Below are positions 21,413-33,806 of a stretch of 64,000 nt of DNA, in pieces. A model generated the notes under the pieces. That model did no database searches. It had not been told where the DNA came from and saw nothing but the letters and a program-made list of their open reading frames with translations. Source of the stretch: Hymenoscyphus infarciens (Eukaryota; Ascomycota; Leotiomycetes; Helotiales; Helotiaceae); contig LLCB01000175.1 of the NCBI GenBank assembly GCA_001414345.1, forward strand, positions 1 to 64,000. Direction: 5' to 3'. Each line of letters begins with the position of its first letter. Position 1 is the stretch's first letter. The position numbers and the translations under genes were made by a program.

Positions 21413-23003
21413 GATGAGCTTAGGAAAGGCTGCAAATCAGCCAGGTTGCAATTATCGTGGCATGTAATTCGGGATGGTGGGTGAGATACAGCTTGCTTTA
21501 TAGGAAGCTAGACTGTGAGTCTTAGTCGTCCGGACAGATTGCGTAGAGTGAATTATGGTGATATCAGATTCTCATATTCTGAAGGCTGTCCTCTGTTGAT
21601 GGTAGGCTGGTCCGATTGGACGCCATGCCTGATCCGGCTAGCGGCCCAGCTCAGGCGTCCCTGGGGCAGCCAACCCTCCATTGATCTCGCAGGACGTCGC
21701 GCAGTTCCCTTTCTTTTCTTTCAACGACACTTCTCCCCCAACTTCCATCTTCTATCCCACCCCTATCCCCATCCCCATCCGCCAGATCTTCTTCTTTTGG
21801 CTGATTATGGCCGCGACGCTGACCAGCTACAAATGATTCTGATGGTACAAATGAACTGCACAAAGTGAACTGGACTGGATTAAAGGGGGCAACAAGCGCT
21901 CGTGAAGCGTCGCCTTAATAAAAAGGGTACGGTGACACCTTAACACTTCATTATTATTTCACTCAGTCGCGAGCCCTCCATTAGGGTGAGGAGGCGAGAG
22001 ACAGAGGGAGACCACTACATACATCACCAAGAAGACCAGAGAGGAGAGAGGGCACAGTACAGCACAGTACAGCACAGTACAGCACACTGGAAGAATCGGT
22101 TTGCTGCGTTGCGTTGCGTTGCCTTGCGCTGCGCCAGAGTTGAGCTGAGCTCAATGCAGCACCCCCCCCCCTCCCCTGTACCTACCTACAACGCTGTTCT
22201 GCCCGCCTTCGTCCACCTCGTGGTGTCTAGACAGACTAAAGCTTGCGCTTCTGCTCCAGCATTGGAGGAGGGGAGGGCATAGCATTCTGGCGGTAAAGGG
22301 GACTGCATCACCACCATCTTACCATCATCCTAGGCCGGCTCTCTAAGTCGTCTTTGTATGGCAAAGAGGCAAGGCAAAGCAAAGCAAAGCAAAGCAAAGC
22401 AGCCTTCCTGTCCTTCCAGAAGGGAGAGGCGATTATCGTGTTGCGCAGTTCCTTACGGTTGCCGGGTGCCGCCAGTGCCGCATAATGAATGAATCTGCCG
22501 GGAAGGGGGGCGGAAATGGGCCAGCCGAAAAGGTAGCTGGCGTTGGCTCCTCCTCCTCCCCCAGGGCAGTTGATTCACTCCCAGCATTGGAATCGTGACA
22601 AACTCAATTCGTCCTTCACCGCGAATTTGTTGTTGTTGTCGCGGTTGGCCAACCAACAATCGGCGTGTAGACCACAGGCACACATCACCTGCACATTCCC
22701 TTCCTCACTTTTTCCTTGCTGGTGCCCAAGTCGAGAGCATGTTTCCCAATTGAAAGTTCCTCGAAAGCTGATCCAAACCCCTCGTCTAGCTTCCAATCAC
22801 CATTCCATTCTCGGCCAGAACTAACGCCGCTTTTACGATAAACACACCCCCTAATATTTACTAAGAACGACCCCGATCTTTCCTTCCGCTTCCGATACCC
22901 GGCCGATTTCTTTTCTGCATCTCGACCAAATACAATCACGTGATTCCATTCTCTTATACATTCGTCCCGTCCTCGTCACTTCTCCCATCCGCAGCCAGCC
23001 ATC
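21413..23003. other. Divergent promoter region with microsatellites
   Basis: This is the shared upstream region of SLY1 (-) and the CCCH gene (+). It contains a 10-bp tandem (agcacagtac)n at 22052-22085, gcgtt repeats at 22105-22130, and (aaagc)n at 22371-22402, then a pyrimidine-rich leader before the ATG at 23004. The frames seen here do not look coding. Confidence 0.6.
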
Positions 23004-26000
23004 ATGGAGGGCAATCAGGGCCATGGCTATATGCCCGAGGATCATGGCTACGATGAGCTATTGAATAATGCGGGATGGCCTGGTGCCAATGATCAGTTCT
23101 TGTATGGGCAACAAACGCAGCAACCGCAGGATCTATACGCCAGGTATAATGCAAATCACCAACCACCATCGTTCGATCACTTCGAAATGCAACACCACCC
23201 ATCCTACCAGCAGCCAGTTACATATACGAACTCACCCTACTCGCATGCTCCCCAATTCCAACATCACCCCCAGCATCAGCAGCAGCATCAGCAGCAGCAT
23301 CAGCAGCCTCAACATGGCCGGCCTTTGGACCTGTTCGCGACTTCCTCCGCAAGTGATGCATCCCTCCAAAGCTCCGCACCATACCCAGGCCACGCGAGCC
23401 TTGGTGCCCACCCAGGCCAACTGACACACCCAGCCCAAAATACTTCGTACTCAATTGCTCCTAACGCAACACAATACCCTCAGTACAGCATGCCCTCGAG
23501 TCAATCCATGAGTGGTGGTGGTGGTGGTGGTGGTGGTGGTGGCCAAGCCGTGGCATATCAACAACCACAAAACCCCGTGATGAACAGCTTTGTTCAGAGA
23601 CCACAGCCCCAGACACACCCCGGAGTGTATTTCAACGAGGGGGAGAATGCGAACCTGCAACGTAATGTTAACCATCCAATTCATTTTGGAGCAGTGCCCG
23701 TCCAGAGTCAACATCCCGTGGAGCCCAAACCCGTGGTGACCACGCCTATAAGTGCTTCTGAGAGGATTTACCAGTCCATCAACACCAATTCAATGAACCA
23801 TCTCAAGACTGTACCTGCTGATGTGCCTGCTCCGTCTCAGTCCCAACCCAGGGTCATCGTGAAACCGTATAATCCATTACGCATGGTCAGGCCCGAACTT
23901 CTTCCCAAGAAGAACGACACCATCAGTCAACGCCTTGATCACGCACCCTATGTTGCCTTCGGTTCAACCCCCATACAAGTCAGCCTTAATCTCAAAAGTC
24001 AGTCCTTTCCTTCCTCCCATGGCCTCGCGTGCATGACATCATTTCCACGCCCATGTGTATTTACTGACATGTTTGCTCTGCAGACACGATTCCCAAGTAT
24101 CATCCAAGAAAGTCGAGAAGCGGAAAAGAATTGGTACCGGGGTTCAACAACTCGCGTAAGTATTTCGCATCCCTGCACGTGAATATAAATTTGGAAAATA
24201 AATTTGTCTCCCGTACTGAACCTTCGCTTAGAATCCTTGGTACCTGCTCGCCCGTCAACCAAAAAGGAACGACACCCCAAACCAGAGCACCAAACATCTC
24301 ACTGGAAGGGCACTAGTGGGGGTCCCAAGGCAACGGTCGCAAAGGGAAACGGTCTTCGCGCCGCCGACGACAACGCGTTGAAAACATCGACACCTACAGA
24401 CTCAGGCACGTCAGAAGACGAGTCTAGTTCAGAAGAGGAATCGGAGTACGAAGAACCAGACATGCCTCCTGCTCAGGATGTCAGCGAGGTAAGTTGCACA
24501 TCAATCTTTTATTCAAATTGCTTTTCACGTCTGCCTGACGTCTGCCAACTGCCGTCTATCTGCCAGTTGGATGGCGTTCACGCCATTCACGCTGGCACAT
24601 ACTCATCGGCTTGTGGTGGAAAACCTGCCGCGCTTTCGGTTTTGAATTTTACCGACGCGCCATAACGCGCCCTAACGCGCATCTCAAGTGAAATTTGGTG
24701 AACAACGCTAACTTCTTTGTTCTTTCTAGATTCGTGGTGCAACCAGACCGAATTCTTTTGCGGCAGGTGTTCGGTGGGATGTGATTGGCGTGATTTGGAG
24801 AGATCCCAACACCAGCCCCAACGCAAAGGTGGTTCAAGAGGCAATTGAAGAATACTATGAGATCATCAGCTCGCTACGTATCAAGATGAAAGCAAACAAG
24901 GAGGCTGAGGCTGCAGCAAGTCCTGCGCAAGTTGGTAAACTTCAGAACGAGCGGCAGGTTTTATCTGATGCTCTTTATGAAGCTGTTAACGCCGCCAATA
25001 CCCTAGGCTACATTTCAATTGTGGAAAATTTGGGAGGGCATCAGAGACTTGTAAATGCATTGACCTCGACTTTAATTGAGTGCACCAAAGCCAAGCCTCC
25101 AGACCTACTTGGAAAGCTTCCTAGGGCCGTCTTTAGTTTACTTGCCAAATTTCAGACCATGACTGATGCACTTCTGGAAAAACTCAAGTTTGGCTCAATT
25201 CAAAAGCGCTGGACTGATCCTAAGAAGAACAATGGGACCAAGGTCTCGGACGAGAGCATTGACAAGGACATTGCTGCAATTAAAGCCAACACCGTTGAGG
25301 GCAAAGAACGGGCAGCCAAGGCAAGGAAGGATGCTGCAAAGGCCGAGGAGCAAAGAAAATTGCTGAACAAGATTGAGCAAACCAAGTCTCGAATTGAGGG
25401 AACAAACAAGAATCCGTCAGCCAATCCCGCAAAGAGACCACATGAAGGTGATGGTACCAACGGAAAACCCAACAAGAAATTTGCTTCGGATGTATCTGGC
25501 GCCCCTGCTACCAAGCCGGTTCTGCAGAAGAAGCAAAATCTGCTTGGAATTTCAACAAAGCCAATCCAGAAACCAGTCGTCAAGAAGCGGGAACCCTCTC
25601 CACCAGCCGTCTCCAAGTTTTCCGCCCTTCTCGATAGCATACACCGGCCACCTGAGCCCCCCAAATCTCCCGAACCGCCTGCTGGACCACCGGAGACTCC
25701 AGAGGAAAAGGCGCGCCGCGAGAGAAAGGAAGCCAGAAGAAAGTTAAAGGTCAGATTCAAGGAGGGAGCAGCCTTGGAAGAAGTCAGACTTTTCACACAC
25801 GACCATGCTGAGGATGAGGGTCGCCAAGGAGACATGCTGAGAGATGCCCACGATGACCGCAGCGAGGGTATGATGCACAAACGACGAGTCTCGGGAACCA
25901 TTGAGGAGGATGAAGAATATCAACCTGACGACCTTGATCGACCTTACCCTGAATTGATTGAAATCGATTTCAGCGATCTAACGGCGCCCACGAAGTTTGG

Positions 26001-27057
26001 ACAAAAATACACCACGCGCGGTGGAGACCGTACCTTCACGACCCCTGAGCAGCAAGCACAAGAACGACGAGAAGCTATTGAACTTATGGTTACCTACATC
26101 GATACTAGTGATATACCTCCTACACCAAAAGAACCATCCCTTGCAATGGGTCAGACTGAGGGAACCGAAGAGGATACTGCGCCAGTTCCATCATTGAAAT
26201 GGCCAACAGAAGCTTGGGTTGTTCAAAGATTGCATGAGATTAGGCAGTATGGTCCGGAATACGCAACACAACTTTTCCTACAGCGTTTGGATCAACAAAA
26301 GTCGCAAGCTCGAATGCATGGCACGGCGGCCCCTGGTCCATCTCACTTTCAACAAACCATGTCACCACCAGAGAAGATCGATCTTGCAGCCTATCAAAAC
26401 CTCTTGAACATTATCGAGTCTTTGAAGGGCAAGCCCTATCCAGCCATCGAACCACCTGAATGGATGACCAACCCCAATCAAAGATCCATCTGGTGGGAGG
26501 GCTACCATAGAGATCAGGCTGCCAAACCCCAGCAAGAGATCGCAGCGCCAGCGCCAGTCGAGCAACCCCATTACCAACAACCTCAGGTCGTCGCCCAACC
26601 ACTGCCGCCACAAATCCCCATGTATGCAGAGCAAGCTTATCAAGCACCACAACCCCAGGCAAGCATGTCTTCTTCCAACGACATTGCTCAACAAGTACAA
26701 AGTCTTCTGGCAGGTGGTTACGGCAATGGTGGTAATGCCAACGCGAACCAACAATACGACTACGCGGCGTGGGTAGCTGCTCAAGCACAAGCTCAAGCCC
26801 AGATCTACAACCCTCAGCCTCAACAGCAAACTTGGGAAGGTTCACAATGGGAGGACCATCAGTCTGAACCTGAGCCCACGAGAAGCAAGGCGAAGCAACG
26901 CGGGTATGACATGAAGGAATGGAATGGTGCGCAGAAGCAACTCGACCCCAACATCTTCGACGAAAATGGCGATTACAAGGGCAAGAAGAAGCCATGCCGA
27001 TTCTTTGCCGAGGGCAAGTGCACAAAGGGTGCACGATGCACTTATCTTCACAGCTAG
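23004..27057 (+). CDS. Long CCCH zinc-finger protein with a PP1-docking-like motif (PNUTS/Ppn1-like)
   Basis: Four exons (23004-23997, 24084-24155, 24232-24488, 24730-27057; introns 86, 76 and 241 nt) join to 1216 aa. The N-terminal third is Q/P/H-rich, with a poly-Gly run from a (GGT)n tract at 23514-23541. Next comes an acidic Ser/Glu stretch, then a helical domain at about 442-610 containing FAAGVRWDVIGVIWRDPNTS. Then a basic segment carries KVRF (781-784) followed by EGAALEEVRLF, which resembles the RVxF-type phosphatase-1 docking site of PNUTS. A Q-rich tail ends in one CCCH finger (C1197-x7-C1205-x5-C1211-x3-H1215) at the extreme C-terminus. In yeast and animals PNUTS/Ppn1 proteins tether PP1 to the cleavage and polyadenylation machinery. 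The gene model is firm; the PNUTS relation is an inference from domain order and two motifs. It could instead be a generic CCCH nuclear protein. Confidence 0.85.
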
Positions 27058-27871
27058 AATTGTTCATCCTCGATACGATATACCAACAGCCTTTCTTTTT
27101 TTTCGCATCATGTTCTTCCTACGGCGCATTTGGAGGACATTAAAAGAATACCCCGACTTCCATAATTGCTTCTTCTTCGATTTTCACACACACACAGAAG
27201 GATGACAAGAGCTGTCACCTTCTCACTACAGCTTTTTCCTCCTTTTTTCTTCGATTGTACTATGTATTCTAATTACCGACGCGGCAAAAAAGCGTTTACG
27301 GTGTCTTTTTTCTCTTTTCTTCTTCTTCAAACTTGCATTGCATGGATGGATGGGTGGATGTGTCTTATAGCATGGATGGCATGGATTTGTGCGGGGTGGA
27401 GGAAGTCAATGGTTTTGTTTGACGGTGATGGGAAAGGGGAGAGAGATGGTGGATGGATGGATGGAGTGATGGTATGGGGGATGGATGGGATGAGAGAAAA
27501 GATGTATTCTAGATATGGAGGGGCATGAGCTTGCTCGTTGCTACGATTTGCAGATCTTTCTTTCTTTCCTTCTCTTTTTGAGAAGAAGAAGAGAGACCTT
27601 TTGAGAATACGTTTTCTTGTCTGCCTTGCTTTGAGTGATGTGATGTTGCATTGTGATGAGTTTGTATTTTATGCTTGTCTTGTTGAGTGGCGGGTCACGA
27701 GACGAGGGCTTTATTCCACCTTCCCTTGTCGTTTCTACCATGTAGCAAGTAGTCGAGATCCTTTCCCCTCTGAAGACTCCAAACTCCAGATTCCAGATTC
27801 TAGACTCCAAGTGTGCTTCTACGAAGGAATCCCCCCCCCCCACCTCATTTACTACCTAACTTCAAACGTAA

Positions 27872-27930
27872 CCAGGACTAGGACTAGGGCTGGGGCTGGG
27901 GCTGGGGTTGGGCTTGGGTTGGGCTTGGGC
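27872..27930 (+). repeat. G-rich tandem tract (GGGGCT / GGGCTT units)
   Basis: Units run ggactagg, gggctgg, ggggctgg, gggttgg, gggcttgg. The many G-triplets in close spacing could fold into a G-quadruplex. It lies about 0.8 kb after the CCCH gene stop. Confidence 0.7.
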
Positions 27931-28365
27931 CATGTACTCGTTGGTATAAAAATCTGCCAACGGACCTGGGCCTGTAGATCTGTATTTGCAGAGAAGAGCT
28001 GCGCGGACCCTGAGGAGCAAATTGGCAATTGGATAATGCGGTCTTTGGGGAAGGAAGATTATTTTTTTTCTGCTGCTGCTGCTGCTGCGGAAAGGGATGG
28101 GAGGGATGGATGGGGGGGATGGATGGGGGGGATATGGGAATGGGGCATAGGAAGAAGGGGGTTTGGGGTTTGGGTTTGGGTGTACTGGGTTATGCTTGAG
28201 CTGGGGTTTCTTTGGGGAGTGGGGGAAGGATAAGGGAGGGAGAAGGGAGGGATTTTCTTGTGGTTGTTGTCGATTTTTGAATCGTTGCCAGATTATTGTC
28301 ATGCTGCTATCGGCAGGGTGTAGAGGAGAAGGGGAGAGGATCAGTGAGGGGTGTGAGTTTTTCCT

Positions 28366-28369
<4 letters not shown>

Positions 28370-28408
<39 letters not shown>
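28370..28408. repeat. (CT)n microsatellite
   Basis: About nineteen dinucleotide units in non-coding DNA. Confidence 0.9.
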
Positions 28409-28411
<3 letters not shown>

Positions 28412-30795
28412 CTAATAGAAAATATATCATGAAAGCAATGCATTTTCTACCATCATCGCACGTTCGCTCCCTTGAGATATATGTACCGAGTTTCTTAAGA
28501 CTTTTTGTTTTGGCGGTTGATAGCTACTGGATGAAAACTTGGCATGCATTATTTGACAAATCTCTCTTTACTTTACAGAGTACGATGGAGGAAGTGGAGG
28601 ATGGAGGAAGGTTTGTGAAAGGCTAGCGTGGGGTGAGAAAGGGGTCTTGGCCCTTGGGGGTTTTTTTTTGTTTGTTTAGACTCTGGATGTGGGTTGTGGA
28701 CTTGTTTCTTTCCTTTTTAGGTGTGTTTGTAAGAGGGGAAAGGTATTGATTGGAATTGTGGGGGTTTGTGAAGGTGGGTTGTTATGTGGTTCTTTGAGAG
28801 GGTGCTTTGTTTGTTCTTGGACTTTGAGTAATACTTAGCTTCAAAGTCTCTTTCTGGCCCTCCTGGTGCGGCGTACTATGGTTCTACATGGAAAACCCTG
28901 GGAGGCCAGAGGGGGAAGTCTAGAGAAGGATTTAGAAATTTCCTCAGACTGGATATTAAAGGTTAAATGGGAGGCTGGAAGAGGGTTTAAATGCTAATTA
29001 CTGGAATTCGTCGAGGAGAAAGATGATGATGTGGGTGGGTGGCGCTATGTTTAACCTAACGTAGGTAGCAATTCTTTGTCAGTGCTGCTTTCACCGTTGC
29101 TTCTCTTCCCTTGGCTTCCCAGTACTTTCCAGTTAGTGAAAGTGCTTTGTTAAGTTTGGGTTGATGAAGGATTTTAGTGTTGCTTTCTTTCTTACTGTCG
29201 TTCGTATTTCTTACAGTTGAAATTGTAGTAATGACAAATTCATCATTAACTTCGTTTGCCGCTCATCAATGTCCTCTTAGTTGGGGTACCTCAACGTTGT
29301 CTTTCTTCCACTCTAGTCTTCTTTTTGCAATCTCTCTTGCGAGCCTTTTCGCGAACCTTTTTGCGATCCTTCTTGCATATTTCTGAGCAGTGGTCAAAAG
29401 TTTTAAATCAACCAATTTTTCACTGGGCAATCCTTCTCCTACTTCCAGACATTCGTATCGCGCTCTATCTTCAAGCCTAGTTTGAGAGTTGCGGTACTGA
29501 CTTGGGTCGTTTCTTTGTCTTGATTGGCTTCGTTGTAACTTTAGTGGCAATTTATTCTTGTCGCTATTGACAAAGGGGAGATAGTCGTCACCCCATCGCT
29601 TTACATATCGTGGTGAGAAATGGTATACCTCTTGCTTTCTTTCTAACTCCGGCAAATTGGGTCACAGGATCAAGACTTGGGAGAGTACCTGGCCGAAAAT
29701 TTTAGTGATTTGAGAGCATTGTAAATCCTTGCTTTTTGTTTTCTTCGCAACAACTTCCAAACGATTTAATCTCTGAATTATGCTACACTCTTAACCCCTT
29801 TGGCATGCGATCTTTGTACCGAAACCTGGATAATATGTCTTTTCAAGTGTTGATCACTTCGTATCTGAATCAGGATAGAGATTAGAGTCTAAGGAAAATA
29901 TACATCTCATATTTCACCTTCCTTAAAAATTCGCCTGAGCGTGTAGCTCCTTGCTTTTGGTCGATCCTGGTTCTCCGGGGAGAGGTGGCAGACGTCTTTG
30001 CTCGACACCTCATCTTTGGTTGTGAAAGAAATACTTCTGAAGCCTCAGGGGACCGGTAACTCTCGTCCCATTCTCGCCATCGCGATTATTACACCTATGC
30101 TGCTTCACGCCCTGGGTACTTAAACATGGAAGATTCTCCGATTATTTCTCCAACATCCAATTTAGAAATACCCCCCACGCGAGAGTATATGCAAATTTCC
30201 AGACAAGCCATATAAAATGACATTTGGTTACCTGCGACGCAGAGCGTGTATACAATGTTTACCTACTACGATCGTGAAAGAAGAACACCTGTACTTGGAA
30301 TTTTGGGGCAGAAATTAAAATGTAAAGTGCTGTCGAAACATTGCGTAAGTTCTCGTGTGTTCTAAAGCTTTTCTACACAAAAAGCCACATATATACTAGA
30401 CAACAAATGTGGTTTTCAAGTACAGAAGTGCTCACATAGTTGACTACCTGTATGGGAATGTCCTTGCATTCTACCCGTTAAGCATTGGGAACGTGATATT
30501 TGACAGCATGAACCTATTTGCTCAATATCTCGCTACGGTCATTAAAGGCTATAGTAAATGCCTCTCGTTGTTCCAATTTTCTAGGTTAGTCTAAGGATGA
30601 CCACAGAGAGTCAATGCAATGAACGAGAAAAGAGCTCTATTTTCGCACAAAATAACCCCCTTGTGAGATAAACCAGCATCAAGAAAACTAAACTTCATTT
30701 ACTCTGGCAGGAAATATGTACAATTGAACTTTCAAGCCCGCTCTTAACCTTCCCGCAAGTTTGGTCCATATCTCACCGGTTATTCAACCTCTCGT

Positions 30796-31971
30796 TTACA
30801 AGCATTGCGAATAATACTCGCTTGACACGGTACAAGTCGACCCCTCAACACAAGTACCAGAGCCAGTCCATCCAGTACCACCGCACTACGAACGTCAGCA
30901 CCTCCCTTTTCATTCCTCACACTCAACAAGATCAACATACCTGACTATACTTGGTCAAAGTCCCAGCAGGAACAGGCGCAGGTGCTGGATCTGGTACCGT
31001 ACTTGGTTCAGAAACAGCAGTGGAAGTGGCAGCCCCAACCTTGGTCGTCAAAGTCGTAGCAACAACACCTCCTGGCCCGGCAACAGAAGTCGTCAAACTT
31101 CCACTCTCAATGTAAACCCCCGAGAAGTAAAAATCCTCATTCGCATCTGAACGTCCGGAAACGGGGAGTTCGAGAACACCAAGATGCCAGTCAGCGCCGT
31201 TGGAGGAGGTGGATGCTGAGACTGGTCCGGCGGTTTTGACGAGGGGGTCGGAACCGGTTGAGTGGTGGAAGGTTACTGTGTTGGCTGAGAAGTCCTGTTT
31301 TTGAAAAGAAGGAATTAGTTTAATGTAACAGAATTGCGGGATGCCGAATGAGAAGGAGAAGACATACAATCTCATAAGCAACATTATGCCAAACATCCGC
31401 AGTCCACTCAACACTCCACTTACTGCTCCCCCCAACAAACCACTGCAGCCTGGTATCACTATTCCCACTAGCCCCCGAAATCCACCCACTTTTCAGTTCG
31501 GTAAAATGGCTTTCAAAGAAAGCAATTTGGTGTTCTCGATAAATAGATGGTGCATTCGTTCCACTCCTCTTAATAGAGAAATGATAAAAGACTTTGCCCA
31601 AATTGATAGCCGCTTTGGTTTGCGGGATCAGTTCTGTACGTCGCATGTTCTGACCGTTCCAGTAGGCTGTACTGTCTAGTGTGATTTTTGCGCCTTGTTT
31701 AGAGCCGGAGTCGGCGGGGTTTTTGTTGTTGGACGAGAGGCTCACGTATTTGTCTACGGTGCCGGATCCGTGCTGGAGACGTTAGACCGGGAAGATGAAG
31801 TTTGGGGGGAACGGGGGTGGTGATACGAACAATGTAGTATTGATATGGTCCAACCTGATTACTCCAAGACCAGGTATTCAAGTCTGCAGCGGAAGTGAAT
31901 TCATTGAAACGACCGTCCCAAAGAATCGCTGCCTGAGCAGCAGCTGCGAAAAGGATAGGTGAGAACCGCAT
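30796..31971 (-). CDS. Secreted GH131 beta-glucanase with C-terminal CBM1
   Basis: Four exons on the minus strand (31971-31831, 31772-31368, 31294-30941, 30885-30796), all joined in phase 0, give 329 aa. A signal peptide (MRFSPILFAAAAQA) is followed by AILWDGRFNEF, and then the GH131 core: WSWSNQVGPYQYYIHG, KITLDSTAYWNGQNMRRTELIP, HQIAFFESHFTELKSGWISG, WHNVAYEIDF, and DWHLGVLELPVSG...FYFSGVYIESG. A Ser/Thr/Pro/Ala-rich linker (about 260-300) leads to a fungal cellulose-binding module, CGGTGWTGSGTC...YYSQCL, which is carried by its own last exon. GH131 enzymes cleave beta-1,3/1,4 glucans and act on plant cell walls outside the cell. The gene is convergent with the distant CCCH gene. I am confident of CBM1 and fairly confident of GH131. 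Confidence 0.93.
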
Positions 31972-33806
31972 ATTTACAGTAAAATCAATAAAACAATCTC
32001 TAGCACAAAAACAAGCACAGATGGGAAGGACCAGAGTTCAAGGACCTTCAGAAAAGGGATGAGCCCCTCTATTTGAAGTTTTTCAAAAATAAAGTATATA
32101 CTCCCGCCACCCCGGTGTATATTGCATCAAGGTCATATGCCCATCGCAAACGCAAGTACCCAGGCACCACGGTCCGTAACCATTGAAGGAATAGGACATT
32201 TAAATACACTATACGGAAAGGAGAAATATATGGTCGTCTAAGAAGAAAGGGTTATTTAGCCGAGAAGAGGCTCAATCTTGAAATATGCGGAGGATATATT
32301 CCGCAATGGGACAGGGGTGTTGGAGTGACCGGCAATGGCAACGATGAAATACGAGACAAGCTAAAGAAACGAAGACGAAAGAAGTATGGAGAAAACAAGG
32401 AGACAATATCCCTTGATGGTCAAAAGCTAACTTCGGAAAAATATTCAAGACGAGGAAGTTCCCCTCAAAGCTTCACCACGGGCCGTCCATCCTTGACCAT
32501 TAGTACTCACCGTATCTGCCTGATAACAAGGAGAACCCAAGTAACGGTACCGGCAAAAATCCAGACCAGGCAGATGACGAGCTGCAAAGAAGGAGACGAA
32601 GTCGCGCCATGTCCACCTCCGTAAAAATGAATGTGGGGTTGGCATCCACGTGACAGGCTCACAGTTCATCTGTTATATTACCAGCTATTAGTCTGCGTAA
32701 TACACAAGGTAAACCGTTGCGCCAGAGGGACGATAACGCAAAAGTTCACCTAAAATGACTACTGAATGGTATTATTTTAACTAATAGCGCGTATATAGAG
32801 CGGCCAGTCACGTGGCCTGATATCACACATCACAAGCACATTCGAATGAGAGGACACAAAGATTTCACATATAATCTATTAACTTCATCGCGAAACTTTT
32901 CACCTAACTAGAATAGCAGAATTTTTTCACTCAAACGGATGAACAAACCCAAGCCATCCATCTCCAGGAAAAAAAAAAGGCTCCCATACCATCCAACCCA
33001 ATCTACGCCACCAATGCCTCTTCCCAAAGAGATAGAGAGCACACAATCCCCCAGAAACGCATTCCCGATGCAAATTCACTGTGCCTGTATGGTTTGGTCC
33101 CCTAAAACGCCATCGCTTGCCCTGTGCCCTGCAACGAGGGTAGCATAGAAAAGTTCAAAGCCGGCAAAGCAAAAGAAAAAATGTAAAGTAGAGACGCAGA
33201 ATCTCAGCGCTCGCAAAGGCAGAAAGGCTGGTCGTGGGTTCATATGCACCTTAAAAGGTTGCGAAGAACGAAAATTAGAAGGTAGGTAGGTTTGCGTGAC
33301 GTCTTGAAGCAAAAGAGAAATCTAGACTCGAGACCGTTTTTCGTGAATATTCATGACGAGAGGGCGACTCGCTGAGAAATCATTGCGTGTTGTTATTAGG
33401 AGAACGAGCATGCCCATATAGGCGGGGAATGAGGTGTTGATGAAAGGCGGAAATTTTGACGCTGCTCGCCAAGGCTTACCACCAGCCAATGATCAAGGGG
33501 GAAAAATATTTACAAGAAGACTCCGACAAGGCTGATTTATGATGATTGTGTTGACGAGATCATCCATCAAGGGAGCAAATGCCTTTGAGATTCGGCTAGA
33601 CCAGCAATACTCGAATCATGTATTATGCCAGTGCCGAGAGCTTGAGAGAAGGTGGGGTAGTCGTATATTGCCACTAACAATTATTGTACTGCGCCGAGGG
33701 CGGAAATGATCGCAAAAAAAAAAAAACACCGCGAAACCTTGGTATTTGACAAGCAAGAATTAAAGAGTGGCAATAGCAGAATTTCGTCGCAAACCGCCGC
33801 AATAGC
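31972..33806. other. Intergenic region
   Basis: It holds the promoter of the GH131 gene and the 3' flank of the ORP1-like gene. The frames here (99 codons or less) show no domain. I see no repeats apart from A-runs at 32967-32977 and 33715-33726. Confidence 0.55.

Larger units (their letters stand above)
27058..30795. other. Intergenic, low-complexity DNA between two convergent genes
   Basis: Patches of atggatgg repeats occur at 27340-27500. A G-rich (GGGCTT/GGGGCT)n tract lies at 27872-27930 and could form G-quadruplexes. There is (CTG)n at 28070-28088 and (CT)n at 28370-28408. An open minus-strand frame at about 29266-29660 has no ATG and is described under findings. No gene is supported. 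Confidence 0.6.

Noticed and set aside
24781..27057. Separate gene starting at 24781
   Set aside because: The frame continues upstream across a phase-matched intron to the exon starting at 23004; the ATG at 24781 is not needed.
27538..28233. 231-codon plus frame
   Set aside because: Runs through simple repeats and G-rich tracts; the translation is low-complexity and both strands are open.
29177..29480. Plus-strand frames rich in Leu and Phe
   Set aside because: They are shadows of the more charged minus frame and have no domain.
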